Assembly: GCA_049582805.1 (NCBI GenBank)
Contig: JBAUUR010000021.1
Coordinates: forward strand, 1 to 26,576
DNA length: 26,576 nt
Reading direction: 5' to 3'
From: CAVXFS01 sp049582805
GTDB taxonomy: Bacteria > Pseudomonadota > Gammaproteobacteria > Burkholderiales > Gallionellaceae
Part shown: one piece after another, positions 1-7,955 of the stretch
Position numbering within the stretch: position 1 is the first letter of the stretch
Layout of the letters: every line of letters starts with the position of its first letter
Notes under the pieces: generated by a model
Seen by the model: only the letters and a program-made list of their open reading frames with translations
Told to the model about the DNA's origin: nothing
The model's database searches: none
Program-made: the position numbers and the translations under genes

Positions 1-47
1 TTGCCGCTGCCGCACGGGCATGGATCGTTGCGTCCGGTCTTGCTCAT
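1..47 (-). CDS. SEC-C motif protein, N-terminal fragment cut by the window edge
   Basis: The reverse strand starts with ATG at 47 and reads MSKTGRNDPCPCGSGK before the window ends. The CPCGSGK core is the zinc-binding SEC-C motif. The start overlaps the stop of the upstream SEC-C/TPR gene by four bases (ATGA at 47-44), so the two are almost certainly co-translated. The first 16 codons are nearly the same as the start of that neighbour, both in protein and DNA, which points to a tandem duplication; the rest is probably also a TPR/glycosyltransferase-type protein. That last point is inference because only 15 codons are visible. Confidence 0.75.
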   Translation of the reverse strand, partial: MSKTGRNDPCPCGSG

Positions 48-1960
48 GATATTGCGCTCGCCCATGATGCCCGCTCGTGCTGGTTTTCCAGCCACCGTTC
101 GAACATCTCAAAGTAGGCATTCTCCAGAGATATGGCCAAGCCCTTTGCATCGCACAGCGGGCTGGCGGCCATCCGCTCGCGCTGACCGGGACGCAGCGCC
201 TTGCGTAGGCCCACGTCCCGTGCAAGTGTTACAACCTTGTCCACATATTCCTCTTCGGAGCGGGCTATCCATTCCGGGTGGCCGATGGCGTTTAGCATCG
301 TGGCAGTAAATCTCGAAGTCGCGCACTCTCCCAAGGCATGGATGACCGGCGCTCCCATCCACAGCGCGTCACAGGTGGTGGTGCCGCCGCCATGTCCACC
401 GACCGGATCAAGCGAAATGTCCAGACGGTTGTATTGCGCCATGTAATCTTCCCAGTCCGAATCACGCTGGAGTTCAATGCGTTCCGATGTCACACCCTGG
501 TCAGCCATGACATCCAGAATACGCTGGCGATTCCCCTCATCGGCCAGATCATGGTTCTTGAGTAGCAGCCGTCCTTCCGGCAAGGCGTGGAGTATCCGGG
601 CCCAAAGGGTCAGGGTCGCTGGTGTCAGTTTGCCCAGATTGTTGAAGCTGCCCACCCACACCGAGCCATCACCGGCAGGACGCCAATCCGGTTCTGGTGC
701 ATCGGCTATGGTCTTGTAGGAGACCCACACCCGCGGCAGTCGCCAGACCCGCTCGCAGAAGTGGCTGTCCGTTTCGGGCGGGGTCAGGATTGCATCGCCG
801 ATCAAATAATCCATCTCGGTCAGTCCCGTGCTGGCGAAATACCCCAGATAATGCGCCTGCACCGGTGCCGCGCGGCGCGCAAAAACCCCCAGACGGTTGT
901 GCTGTGTATGGCCGGACAGATCAACCAGCACATCAATGCCATCCGACTCGATACGATCCCGGATTGCGGCGTCGGGGATCCCCGCGACGGGAATCCAGTG
1001 TTCCACCAAAGCCTGCAACCGCTCCGTCACCGCATCCCGCATTCCGTTGGCCGAATAGGCAAACAACTCTATCCGCGCGCGGTCATGATGGGCGAAAAGC
1101 TGTTCGATGAAATAGCTCACCGGGTGCTGGCAGAAATCTCCCGACACATACCCCACCCGCAACCGTCCGAAGACCGGCGGCGGGCGCCGGAAAATTCTGT
1201 CGCGCGCCAGTTGGCGGTCATGCGCGGGCACGCAGGCCCGTTCCCAGTTGCGGGCGAGGGAAAGATATTCATGGGGATCGAGCGAACCGTGGTAACCGTG
1301 AAGGTACAGCAAGCTGCTCTGCGTAATTGGATTGTCCGGCTTTAGCGACAGCGCCCGATTAATACTCTCAACCGCTGAATCCAGCTTGCCTTGCGCCCGC
1401 AGGGTATTCCCCAGATTGCCGTGCGCTTCGGCATAATCGGGCCTGAGTGACAACGTCCTGTGATAGCTTTCAGCCGCAGCGTCGAGCCTGCCCAGAGCCT
1501 GAAGTGTTACCCCCAGGTTGAAGTGCGCCTCGGTCATGTCCGGTTTGCGCAAGAGCGCTTTCTGGTAGTTTTCAACCGCCGCGTCAAGCCGACCCTGGCC
1601 CTTGAGCGTATTTCCCAGGTTGATGTAACAGATCGGGTCGGACGGATTTGCACGGATCGCCCGGCCGATCAGTCCAACGGCGCTCTCGTAATTGCCCGAC
1701 TGAAGGGCGATAACGCCAAGAAAATGCAGCGCATCCGGGTGATCGCGCTCGACCTGGAGTATTTGCCGATAAATCGATTCTGCCTGGAGCAAACGCCCGG
1801 CCTGATGGTGCTCAAAAGCTTCCTGAATGGCCTCGGCTGTTGACAATAATTTTTTGGAGCGATTGCCTGCTGCGGGGATCTCTGCGCGCAGCAGACAGCA
1901 TTGCTGGTATTTTTTGCCGCTGCCGCACGGGCAGGGATCGTTGCGACCGGTTTCCTTCAT
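44..1960 (-). CDS. SEC-C / TPR / O-GlcNAc transferase-like (SPINDLY-type) protein
   Basis: 638 residues. Residues 5-22 are a SEC-C zinc motif (NDPCPCGSGKKYQQCC). Residues about 45-215 are roughly five TPR units with the usual spacing (for example YINLGNTLKGQGRLDAAVENY and HFNLGVTLQALGRLDAAAESY). Residues about 265-620 match the Glyco_transf_41 catalytic domain: VGYVSGDF near 269, a DVLVDLSGHTQHNRL block near 343, APVQAHYLGYFASTGL near 365, and GGHGGGTTTCDALWMGAPV near 521, the nucleotide-sugar end of the site. Family members transfer a sugar from a UDP/GDP donor to Ser/Thr or Asn of proteins; the acceptor here is unknown. The gene is last-but-one in the minus-strand run after the pseudopilins (115 bp gap), so glycosylation of pilins or exported proteins is a reasonable but unproven idea. 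No strong ribosome-binding site is visible before ATG 1960, though the SEC-C motif needs this start. Confidence 0.85.
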   Translation of the reverse strand: MKETGRNDPCPCGSGKKYQQCCLLRAEIPAAGNRSKKLLSTAEAIQEAFEHHQAGRLLQAESIYRQILQVERDHPDALHFLGVIALQSGNYESAVGLIGRAIRANPSDPICYINLGNTLKGQGRLDAAVENYQKALLRKPDMTEAHFNLGVTLQALGRLDAAAESYHRTLSLRPDYAEAHGNLGNTLRAQGKLDSAVESINRALSLKPDNPITQSSLLYLHGYHGSLDPHEYLSLARNWERACVPAHDRQLARDRIFRRPPPVFGRLRVGYVSGDFCQHPVSYFIEQLFAHHDRARIELFAYSANGMRDAVTERLQALVEHWIPVAGIPDAAIRDRIESDGIDVLVDLSGHTQHNRLGVFARRAAPVQAHYLGYFASTGLTEMDYLIGDAILTPPETDSHFCERVWRLPRVWVSYKTIADAPEPDWRPAGDGSVWVGSFNNLGKLTPATLTLWARILHALPEGRLLLKNHDLADEGNRQRILDVMADQGVTSERIELQRDSDWEDYMAQYNRLDISLDPVGGHGGGTTTCDALWMGAPVIHALGECATSRFTATMLNAIGHPEWIARSEEEYVDKVVTLARDVGLRKALRPGQRERMAASPLCDAKGLAISLENAYFEMFERWLENQHERASWASAIS

Positions 1961-2075
1961 GATATGCCGTGGGCTTGTGGCGATCGCCCATTCCCCTTTC
2001 CGGCCGCCCTGAAAACATTATCAGATTCAACCTCCAGCCGAGCGTAAATCCGCCGCATGATCTGCATTGCCCGCA

Positions 2076-2510
2076 TCACATATCCGCGAATGGCTGTCCC
2101 GCCCGGTTGTTTCCCGGGGCGCCGCTGCGGATGTTGTAAACCTTTCCTTTCACCCCGGCCTGCGGCGGCTCAATGATCCAGGTTTGGGTGCTGTCAGTTA
2201 TCGGATCAACCGGCAGCGCCCGCAAATAATTCTTTTCGACCAGTTGCTCAAGCGATTCGGGATATTGCCCGGTATCGCCATAGAACTTGTCTATGGTCTC
2301 GCGGGTGGCATGCAGATTCTCGGCCAGCGTGGTTTCCTTGGCCACGTCGATGCTTTTAAAATAGTGCGGCAGCGCAACTGATAGCAGCAAGGCGATGATC
2401 GCCAGCACAACCAGCAACTCGATCAGTGTGAATCCGGCAAAACCACGGCGTCTTTTTTCCGGATGCCTGCAAACAGCCATACCAGCAGCGTCATTCATAA
2501 GCCTCACCAT
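2076..2510 (-). CDS. GspG-type type II secretion major pseudopilin
   Basis: 144 residues. A short basic leader ending in KRRRGFAG is followed by FTLIELLVVLAIIALLLSVALP, the prepilin peptidase site (G before F, with Glu at +5) and the hydrophobic N-helix of type IV pilin-like proteins. The C-terminal part has the GspG signature of a Tyr-Gly-Asp-Thr-Gly-Gln-Tyr-Pro segment and a LPVDPITD calcium-loop-like stretch. The product would be processed by a prepilin peptidase and polymerise into the pseudopilus. ATG 2510 overlaps the end of the upstream pseudopilin by 7 nt; ATG 2498 is an alternative start. This is the last gene of the coupled secretion operon before the TPR gene. An MSHA-pilin-like role is also possible. 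Confidence 0.85.
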   Translation of the reverse strand: MVRLMNDAAGMAVCRHPEKRRRGFAGFTLIELLVVLAIIALLLSVALPHYFKSIDVAKETTLAENLHATRETIDKFYGDTGQYPESLEQLVEKNYLRALPVDPITDSTQTWIIEPPQAGVKGKVYNIRSGAPGNNRAGQPFADM

Positions 2511-3112
2511 TTCGAATAAGGTACGCCATTCAAGCCAGCTTTCGATGAGGTGGAATAAACATCATAAATGTCCTCTCCCTCCTGGGGGTCGGAGGCTTCG
2601 CTAGCGTAGCTGCGTTTGCCCCATGACTGCTCGTCAGTCAGTGTCGTATCGGGCTGCATCGGATCACGCGGGATGCGGCGCAAAAAAAATATTTTTGCAT
2701 GCTTGGGATCGCGCTGGTCCGGCAGCCCCTGCACCAGAATATCCAGGTCTTTCGGATAACCGGGGGTTCCGGCCGGTTTGGGTATCCTTCCGTCATCGGC
2801 TGCCTGCTTGTAGCTATCAATGCCATGGCGGATTTCCCATAGCGCATGCCGCAGCTCCTGTTCCTTGCCCCGCTGCAACTCGACTTGCGCCACAGGCATG
2901 ACCAGCAACGCGAGCACGCCAAGAATGGCCAGCGTGACCAGCAGTTCGATCAGCGAGAATCCGCAATATCCCGGACGTTGGCGACTGCTCTTTGTGCCTG
3001 CTGATTCGGGCCGCCCCAGCACGCCCCAAGCAATCCGCAGGGACATCCGCTGGCAAGCCTGCGTCGGCAGAGGGTTGGTCACCACGTTCCTGCTTGGCAT
3101 CTGGCCTCTCAC
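2504..3112 (-). CDS. second GspG-like pseudopilin with long leader
   Basis: 202 residues from GTG 3112. The pilin signature GYCG-FSLIELLVTLAILGVLALLVMP marks the cleavage site and N-helix. The GTG start overlaps the secretin stop as GTGA (3112-3109), matching the coupling seen through the operon; an ATG at 3100 is an alternative. From either start the leader before the cleavage Gly is 45-50 residues, much longer than the usual 6-25, so translation may really begin at the internal ATG near 3046 (leader about 29). The globular part carries KDLDILVQGLPDQRDP and RRIPRDPM, again GspG-like. It is probably a minor or alternative pseudopilin paired with the gene that follows. Confidence 0.8.
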   Translation of the reverse strand: MRGQMPSRNVVTNPLPTQACQRMSLRIAWGVLGRPESAGTKSSRQRPGYCGFSLIELLVTLAILGVLALLVMPVAQVELQRGKEQELRHALWEIRHGIDSYKQAADDGRIPKPAGTPGYPKDLDILVQGLPDQRDPKHAKIFFLRRIPRDPMQPDTTLTDEQSWGKRSYASEASDPQEGEDIYDVYSTSSKAGLNGVPYSKW

Positions 3113-5052
3113 TCGTCAGTCTGTGGTTGCGTCGCCTTCTCGACGCCAGCCTCACCATCCGCAGGTGGTGCTGTCGGACTGGGTTTAAGATCAGGCGCGA
3201 CGTCCGCCGGTTTCGCGGCACCGGGTTCAGGCGGCGCTGTCACCTCGGCAACTGGCGCGGCGCGTGTCCTGAGTGAAAAATCGGGGCGGCGACGCAAACT
3301 GTTTTCCGTGCCGCTCAAAAACTCCGATGCTGCGGCATCCGGTCGCTTGATGTTGCGGATCAGGTGGGGGGTGATGGACAGGACAATTTCCGTCTTGGTG
3401 CCATCGTGCAGCGTGCTGCCGAACAAACGGCCGAGAATCGGAATGTCTCCGAGACCGGGAAATTTGTTGGCCGTGCGCTGGTCTTGATCGTTGATCAGGC
3501 CGGCCAGCACCTGATTCTCCCCGTCTTTCAGGCGCAGCATGGTATTTGCAGTGCGGGTGCCGATCGTGTAGGCCACCGTGCCATCAGCCGTTGTTTGCGT
3601 ACTGATGATACTGCTGACATCGAGTCCGATGCGGATCGCCACGTCATCATCAAGATAGATGGTCGGTTCCACTTCCAGCTTCAGGCCCACATCCAGATAA
3701 TTGATGGCTTGCGAGATGATGGTTCCGTTCGCGCTCGGAACCGCCGAACTCGTGATGCTTGGCACCCGCTCGCCGATCACGATCTTGGCCTTTTCGTGAT
3801 TGAGCACGCGGATGCGCGGATTGGCCAGGATATCGGCATCCGTATCCACCTTCTGGGCATTGATCGTGACCGGATTGAGAGTCGCGCCCACGGAATTCTG
3901 GTTGAGATTGCGCAAATCGGCCAGCGTCAGCGTCGCCCCCCCCGTAGTCGACAGCGGCGTAAGCGTCAGGCTGCCGGGCAGGTTAACGCCGAGTTGCAGC
4001 AGCTTCTCGCGCGAAACTTCGAGGACTTCGACTTCCAGCATCACTTCGGGCTCCGGGACATCCTGTGTGGCAATCAGTTTTTCGGCCAGGCGCATGGCCT
4101 CCGGACTGTCCCGCACGATAAGCATGTTCAGCTTGTCATCTACAACCACATCATGCACTTTGATGATAGTCTTGAGCGTATCCGCGACGGCACTGGCCTT
4201 GGCATTCGCCAGCAGGAAGGTCTTGACGACCATCTGCTGGTAGTTCTTCTGCTTGTCTGCGCTGTCCGGATAGATCAGCAGCGTGTTGGCATCCATCACC
4301 TGCTGCTCGAGCTGGTTGGTCAACAGCAGATAATAGATTGCCGCCTCGATCGTGCTGTCTTTCAGGAAAATCGAGGTCTTCTGGTCGACCTTGACGTCCT
4401 TGTCGAACAGGATGTTGAGGCCGGAAGTACGCGCAATCACCTCGAATACCTGCTTGAGTGACGCATCCTTGAACTCGATCGATATGGGCTGCTTGTAGGC
4501 TGCCGCCAGCAGCGATTCGAGGGCGGGTGCAGGCGCTTCCGTTTTTTCCTCGATCGTGCGCAACATCGTCCGGGCCTTTTCGTTTTTCGGATCCTCTGTG
4601 AGAACGACCGACAGTTTCGTCTTTGCCGCATCAATATTTTTCTTTTCCAGTTCGGCATCAGCTTCATTCAGCAGTTCGGCGTGACGCTCGTCCCTGGCGA
4701 GCAACTCGATACCTGCGTGCGCGCGCTCGTTATTCGGGTCTATTGCCAATACTCGCCGATAGATTTTCGCCGACTCTTCGCGCTGTCCCGTTTCGAGCAG
4801 TTGATCCGCCTGCTTCAGAAAATTTCTGGTCGCCTGTTCACGGGTTCTCACATATGCTGCCTTGAACTCGACACTGTCGGGATCAAGCTTCATTGCTTCC
4901 TGAAACTTGGCAAGCCCGGCTTCCACGTTGCCGCTTGCGCTCAAACTCTGGGCAGATTGGTAGGCAGCCTGTGATGCGCATCCGGCCAGCAGAAAAACCG
5001 ACAATATGCCCGCCAGCACGACGACGCCTTCCCTCTCCCCTGCCCTCTGCAT
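3109..5052 (-). CDS. TPR-containing secretin lipoprotein (GspD/MshL/PilQ-like)
   Basis: 647 residues from ATG 5052. A lipoprotein signal VFLLAGC puts the lipidated Cys at residue 25. Residues about 30-165 hold TPR-like helices. They are followed by an N0/STN-type domain starting near ISIEFKDASLKQVFEVIA, an N1-like domain, and the secretin pore domain with ANPRIRVLNHEKAKI, VPSI and the conserved FPGLGDIPILGRLF near the C-terminus. The last 70 residues are Pro/Ala-rich. Secretins form the outer-membrane exit pore of T2SS and type IV pili; here the neighbours are PilMNOP-like proteins and pseudopilins. The frame is open further upstream to a TTG at 5205, which overlaps the upstream stop as TTGA and has a GGAG seven bases before it. 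That would add 51 residues ahead of the signal peptide, so I prefer 5052 but the start is uncertain. Confidence 0.88.
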   Translation of the reverse strand: MQRAGEREGVVVLAGILSVFLLAGCASQAAYQSAQSLSASGNVEAGLAKFQEAMKLDPDSVEFKAAYVRTREQATRNFLKQADQLLETGQREESAKIYRRVLAIDPNNERAHAGIELLARDERHAELLNEADAELEKKNIDAAKTKLSVVLTEDPKNEKARTMLRTIEEKTEAPAPALESLLAAAYKQPISIEFKDASLKQVFEVIARTSGLNILFDKDVKVDQKTSIFLKDSTIEAAIYYLLLTNQLEQQVMDANTLLIYPDSADKQKNYQQMVVKTFLLANAKASAVADTLKTIIKVHDVVVDDKLNMLIVRDSPEAMRLAEKLIATQDVPEPEVMLEVEVLEVSREKLLQLGVNLPGSLTLTPLSTTGGATLTLADLRNLNQNSVGATLNPVTINAQKVDTDADILANPRIRVLNHEKAKIVIGERVPSITSSAVPSANGTIISQAINYLDVGLKLEVEPTIYLDDDVAIRIGLDVSSIISTQTTADGTVAYTIGTRTANTMLRLKDGENQVLAGLINDQDQRTANKFPGLGDIPILGRLFGSTLHDGTKTEIVLSITPHLIRNIKRPDAAASEFLSGTENSLRRRPDFSLRTRAAPVAEVTAPPEPGAAKPADVAPDLKPSPTAPPADGEAGVEKATQPQTDE

Positions 5053-5201
5053 GGAACAACCAGCCATTCGGCCAAGCTGCAAGAGACCGCAGCCAAGTCG
5101 CTGGTTATCCCGCAAACGGGCGAGGGTGAAAAGAACTCGCTGCGCGAGTTTCACGTTAACGACGCGGGAAGTTGAAAAAAACCAAGCTGAATGACTGGAG
5201 A

Positions 5202-5780
5202 TCAATTTGCTACTCCGATTGAGAGCTGCTGAATCTGATTCAAGGGTAAATAGACCAATGACAGTGTCGGCGGCTTGATCGATTCAACGCGATAGATGTT
5301 CTGGATAACAGTCCGGTCACGCACAACAAAAACCTTGTCGCCGCGCGCTAGATAAACTTGCGTCTGGCCGCCGGCTGTTTGCTTGCCGAGATAAGTAAAC
5401 GGCAATGGCGGCGCGGCGGGCGGAGGTGGAGGTACCATCTCGTCCAGCTTGCCCAGCTTGGGCAGCGGCGTCCATGATTTGCCGGAAAACAATCCCTCGC
5501 TCCCTTGCCCGCTGCTTGCTGCACCGATCAATTCTGCGCGAGGCTGCAACTCCAGAATCCGGACTTCGGCTTCACCCTGGACATTTTGCGACTCCGCCCC
5601 AGTCGGCGTCGAGTTCCCGATTGCCCCTTCGCTATCCGGCTCTGGCGGGGATGAAGGTGGCATAGCCGATTGGCGGGCCACAGGCTCCGCCACTTCAGTG
5701 TTGGCCGACTTGTCGCCGAAGAAGGCGAGCCATGCGGCGCCGGCCAGACCGCCCAACATCAACAGATGGCGCGTCTTCAT
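5202..5780 (-). CDS. PilP/GspC-like periplasmic secretion accessory protein
   Basis: 192 residues. The N-terminus (MLGGLAGAAWLAFFG) is a single membrane anchor or signal. A low-complexity Pro/Glu/Ser-rich linker follows, then a run of prolines near residue 117. The C-terminal 70 residues (FTYLGK, VYLARGDKVFVV, YRVESIKPPTLSLVYLPL) have the small beta-barrel pattern of PilP and the GspC HR domain, which contacts the secretin N0 domain. ATG 5780 overlaps the stop of the PilO-like gene (ATGA 5780-5777), and the secretin follows directly. Function is assigned from pattern and gene order rather than a strong signature. Confidence 0.7.
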   Translation of the reverse strand: MKTRHLLMLGGLAGAAWLAFFGDKSANTEVAEPVARQSAMPPSSPPEPDSEGAIGNSTPTGAESQNVQGEAEVRILELQPRAELIGAASSGQGSEGLFSGKSWTPLPKLGKLDEMVPPPPPAAPPLPFTYLGKQTAGGQTQVYLARGDKVFVVRDRTVIQNIYRVESIKPPTLSLVYLPLNQIQQLSIGVAN

Positions 5781-6373
5781 TTCTCAATCCCTGTTCCCTG
5801 CGGCCCGGGCGGCACATCTTTCAGGTAGAGGGCAAAACGCAGGTTGGCATCAAGCTCGTCTTCGCCAATTGACTCTCGTTTGAAACTCAATTCGTCCAGG
5901 GACGCGAACGGCAGAGCCTGCAGTGTCTTCTCGCAAAACCGGCGAATGGCGCTATATGATCCCTTGACCGGCAAAAGAATCTGATAGCGGTAGGTACTGC
6001 TATTTTTTTCAACCTGCCATTGGTACTCGCCCTGATCAAGACTGATACCCGTCTGTGCGGCGATTGCGAACAAGGTCTTGAGACTCTGTTCGGTTTCCGA
6101 GCGGTCGCCCAGGACAGCATAAAATTTGCGCAGATTCTGTTCGGCAACCGACCCTTGGGCAGCGACATCAGAAGCCGACGGTGCACTTAGCGCCTGCCGC
6201 GCTTGTGCCAGAGCGAGTTCCTGCTGCTCCTGATCCCGTGAATTCATGGCAAGCCATATCCACGGCGCTGCGCCAAGCAAAATCGATATTGCGATCACAC
6301 CGGGAATCAAGCCGATCCTGGTCACGACAATGCGCGCCTGCAAAGCAATTCTGCCGGGATTTATCGCTGTCAT
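5777..6373 (-). CDS. PilO/GspM-like inner-membrane secretion protein
   Basis: 198 residues from ATG 6373, chosen because GGAGG lies seven bases upstream and the ATG overlaps the PilN-like stop as ATGA (6373-6370); an in-frame ATG at 6391 is the alternative. One membrane helix lies near residues 22-44 (IGLIPGVIAISILLGAAPWIWL), then a charged coiled-coil segment (EQQELALAQARQAL), then a ferredoxin-like periplasmic domain (YRYQILLPVKGSYSAIRRF, ALPFASLDELSFKRE). This architecture is typical of PilO and GspM, which dimerise with PilN/GspL to link the cytoplasmic ring to the secretin. Confidence 0.75.
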   Translation of the reverse strand: MTAINPGRIALQARIVVTRIGLIPGVIAISILLGAAPWIWLAMNSRDQEQQELALAQARQALSAPSASDVAAQGSVAEQNLRKFYAVLGDRSETEQSLKTLFAIAAQTGISLDQGEYQWQVEKNSSTYRYQILLPVKGSYSAIRRFCEKTLQALPFASLDELSFKRESIGEDELDANLRFALYLKDVPPGPQGTGIEK

Positions 6374-6927
6374 TGCGCGGCCTCCAGCCATACAGCTTCA
6401 AACTCGAAGCGCAACGGCCTGTTCACGTCCTGATCGTTGGCCTCGTGTTTGGTCAAAATCACGTTGCCCAAGATGTGTTGCTGTTTCAGGCGCGTTATGT
6501 ATGCAAACATTAAGCTGGCTGTGTTTGCCTCGGCCACGCCTTTGACGAGGTGCCGTTTCGCATCCGGCTCCAGTTCCAGCAAGGCCACTGTCGATGGGGT
6601 GGCGCGCTCGATCGCCGTCAGCAGGCTGCTCCAGGGCAGGTTGAGCTGCTGAATGGCGCTGTTGACAGCGCTTGCCTGTGCTTCGGATATCGATGATTTC
6701 CGTGTGCCGGCTGCGGCTGCGGCTGCGGCGCGCGCATCGGCTTGCACCTGAATCTGCTCCAGCGTCACCTGCCGTGTACCCTGCTGTTGCGTCAGATCAC
6801 GCAGCGCGATAATGCCGCCAGCGCCCAAGGCAAACCCGATAACGGCCAGCATCCAGTGCACCGGCCGCATGGATGCAATTACACGCCGCGGGCTGTGCGG
6901 CGCAAAATCCACATGGATCGCCTTCAT
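6370..6927 (-). CDS. PilN/GspL C-terminal-like inner-membrane secretion protein
   Basis: 185 residues. A short cytoplasmic tail (MKAIHVDFAPHSPRR) precedes one membrane helix near residues 27-45 (WMLAVIGFALGAGGIIAL). An Ala/Gln-rich coiled coil and a compact C-terminal domain ending in LRFEFEAVWLEAAQ follow. In PilN the N-terminal tail binds PilM; an equivalent tail is present here. ATG 6927 overlaps the PilM-like stop as ATGA. Sequence identity to known PilN is low by eye, so the name comes mostly from topology and position between PilM- and PilO-like genes. An Ala-rich run near residue 68 comes from a short gcggct repeat in the DNA. Confidence 0.72.
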   Translation of the reverse strand: MKAIHVDFAPHSPRRVIASMRPVHWMLAVIGFALGAGGIIALRDLTQQQGTRQVTLEQIQVQADARAAAAAAAGTRKSSISEAQASAVNSAIQQLNLPWSSLLTAIERATPSTVALLELEPDAKRHLVKGVAEANTASLMFAYITRLKQQHILGNVILTKHEANDQDVNRPLRFEFEAVWLEAAQ

Positions 6928-7751
6928 GAAGGCATCCCCGTCAATGCCAGAGACATACCGGGAGACAGGGCCATATTCGCAATACGAAGCCGGTCAAGCC
7001 GAACGAACGTCATGTTTCCGATTTTTTGCATGACCCAGTGCGCCGGTATTTGACCGCACAAGCGGATCTCCGATGGCATCGGCACATTCAGTCGCAACGC
7101 CTCCCGTGCCAGAATCTCCGGCACATGCTGCTGATCGAGCATCACCTCGTCAGGCAATACCACTTCACGGGTTGCTTCCGGCCCGTTCCGCCCCAGCACG
7201 GCAAATGTCAGCACCTTCCGCTGCAGTACACCGAACCACGCGCCCACCTGCAAGTCTGCCCGCCAGCGATTCCAGGCGACAACGAACTGAGGCGCAACTT
7301 CCAGCAATATCAGCCCATGATCGCGCGCGACCTGTTGCAGCGCAGTCAGCAGCAAGCGTGGGGCCGCACACGCCAGAAACGGTTGCCGGGCATCCCAGTC
7401 GGCGGCAAATTGCCAGTCAGACATCGGCTCCCCAAACAACACCTGAAAACGGGCATTCGCTGCCGCCCGGCAATCCGCCAAGCGTGTCGCATTCTGCGGA
7501 GGGGTCACCATCCAGCGGCGCACGCATGCATCAGAGAGCACGATCCTGGCAGGCAAACGCGAACAATCCACTTCCTTCAACAGCGCGCCCAATTTTGTCG
7601 CCACAACTTCGGGCGAAGCATGTTCCTCTTCCTGGTCAGACCATTCACCGATGATTTCGCTGCGTGTCCGCAGCCAGCCCCGGGTATGAACCACGGTTAC
7701 GTCGGTTTTCGACAGGCCGATGCGCAGGGCGCTTCCGAATCGTTTACGCAT
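6924..7751 (-). CDS. PilM/MshI-like cytoplasmic secretion protein
   Basis: 275 residues from ATG 7751; the frame is open 18 codons further upstream, but the N-terminal MRKRFGSALRIGLSKTDVTVV fits the first beta-strand of the actin-like PilM/MshI fold, so the later start is preferred. The body is soluble, without signal peptide or membrane helix, as expected for the cytoplasmic partner that binds the PilN tail. It is first in the coupled run PilM-N-O-P-secretin-pseudopilins. A classical ATP-binding motif is not obvious, as in several GspL/MshI cytoplasmic domains. The 200 bp upstream (7752-7955) must hold the operon promoter, though I see no clear consensus there. Confidence 0.68.
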   Translation of the reverse strand: MRKRFGSALRIGLSKTDVTVVHTRGWLRTRSEIIGEWSDQEEEHASPEVVATKLGALLKEVDCSRLPARIVLSDACVRRWMVTPPQNATRLADCRAAANARFQVLFGEPMSDWQFAADWDARQPFLACAAPRLLLTALQQVARDHGLILLEVAPQFVVAWNRWRADLQVGAWFGVLQRKVLTFAVLGRNGPEATREVVLPDEVMLDQQHVPEILAREALRLNVPMPSEIRLCGQIPAHWVMQKIGNMTFVRLDRLRIANMALSPGMSLALTGMPS

Positions 7752-7955
7752 GTAATGTCGTTCTTGCAATTTCGGCAAGCATGGCTCCGCCCTGCCTGGA
7801 AACAAAGCCGGGTGCCCTGCTCAAAATTCGGTATTTCGCATCAAACACAGTTTGTTAATTATCGTGAGGTATTGTTACGGGCTGATGAACCCGACAGATA
7901 GCGTTGCCGGCGATAGCCTGAACTGCGATCGTTTAACTTTTGGACTGGAAATGAA

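Noticed and set aside
3364..4461. 365-codon open frame on the plus strand
   Set aside because: Antisense to the secretin core.
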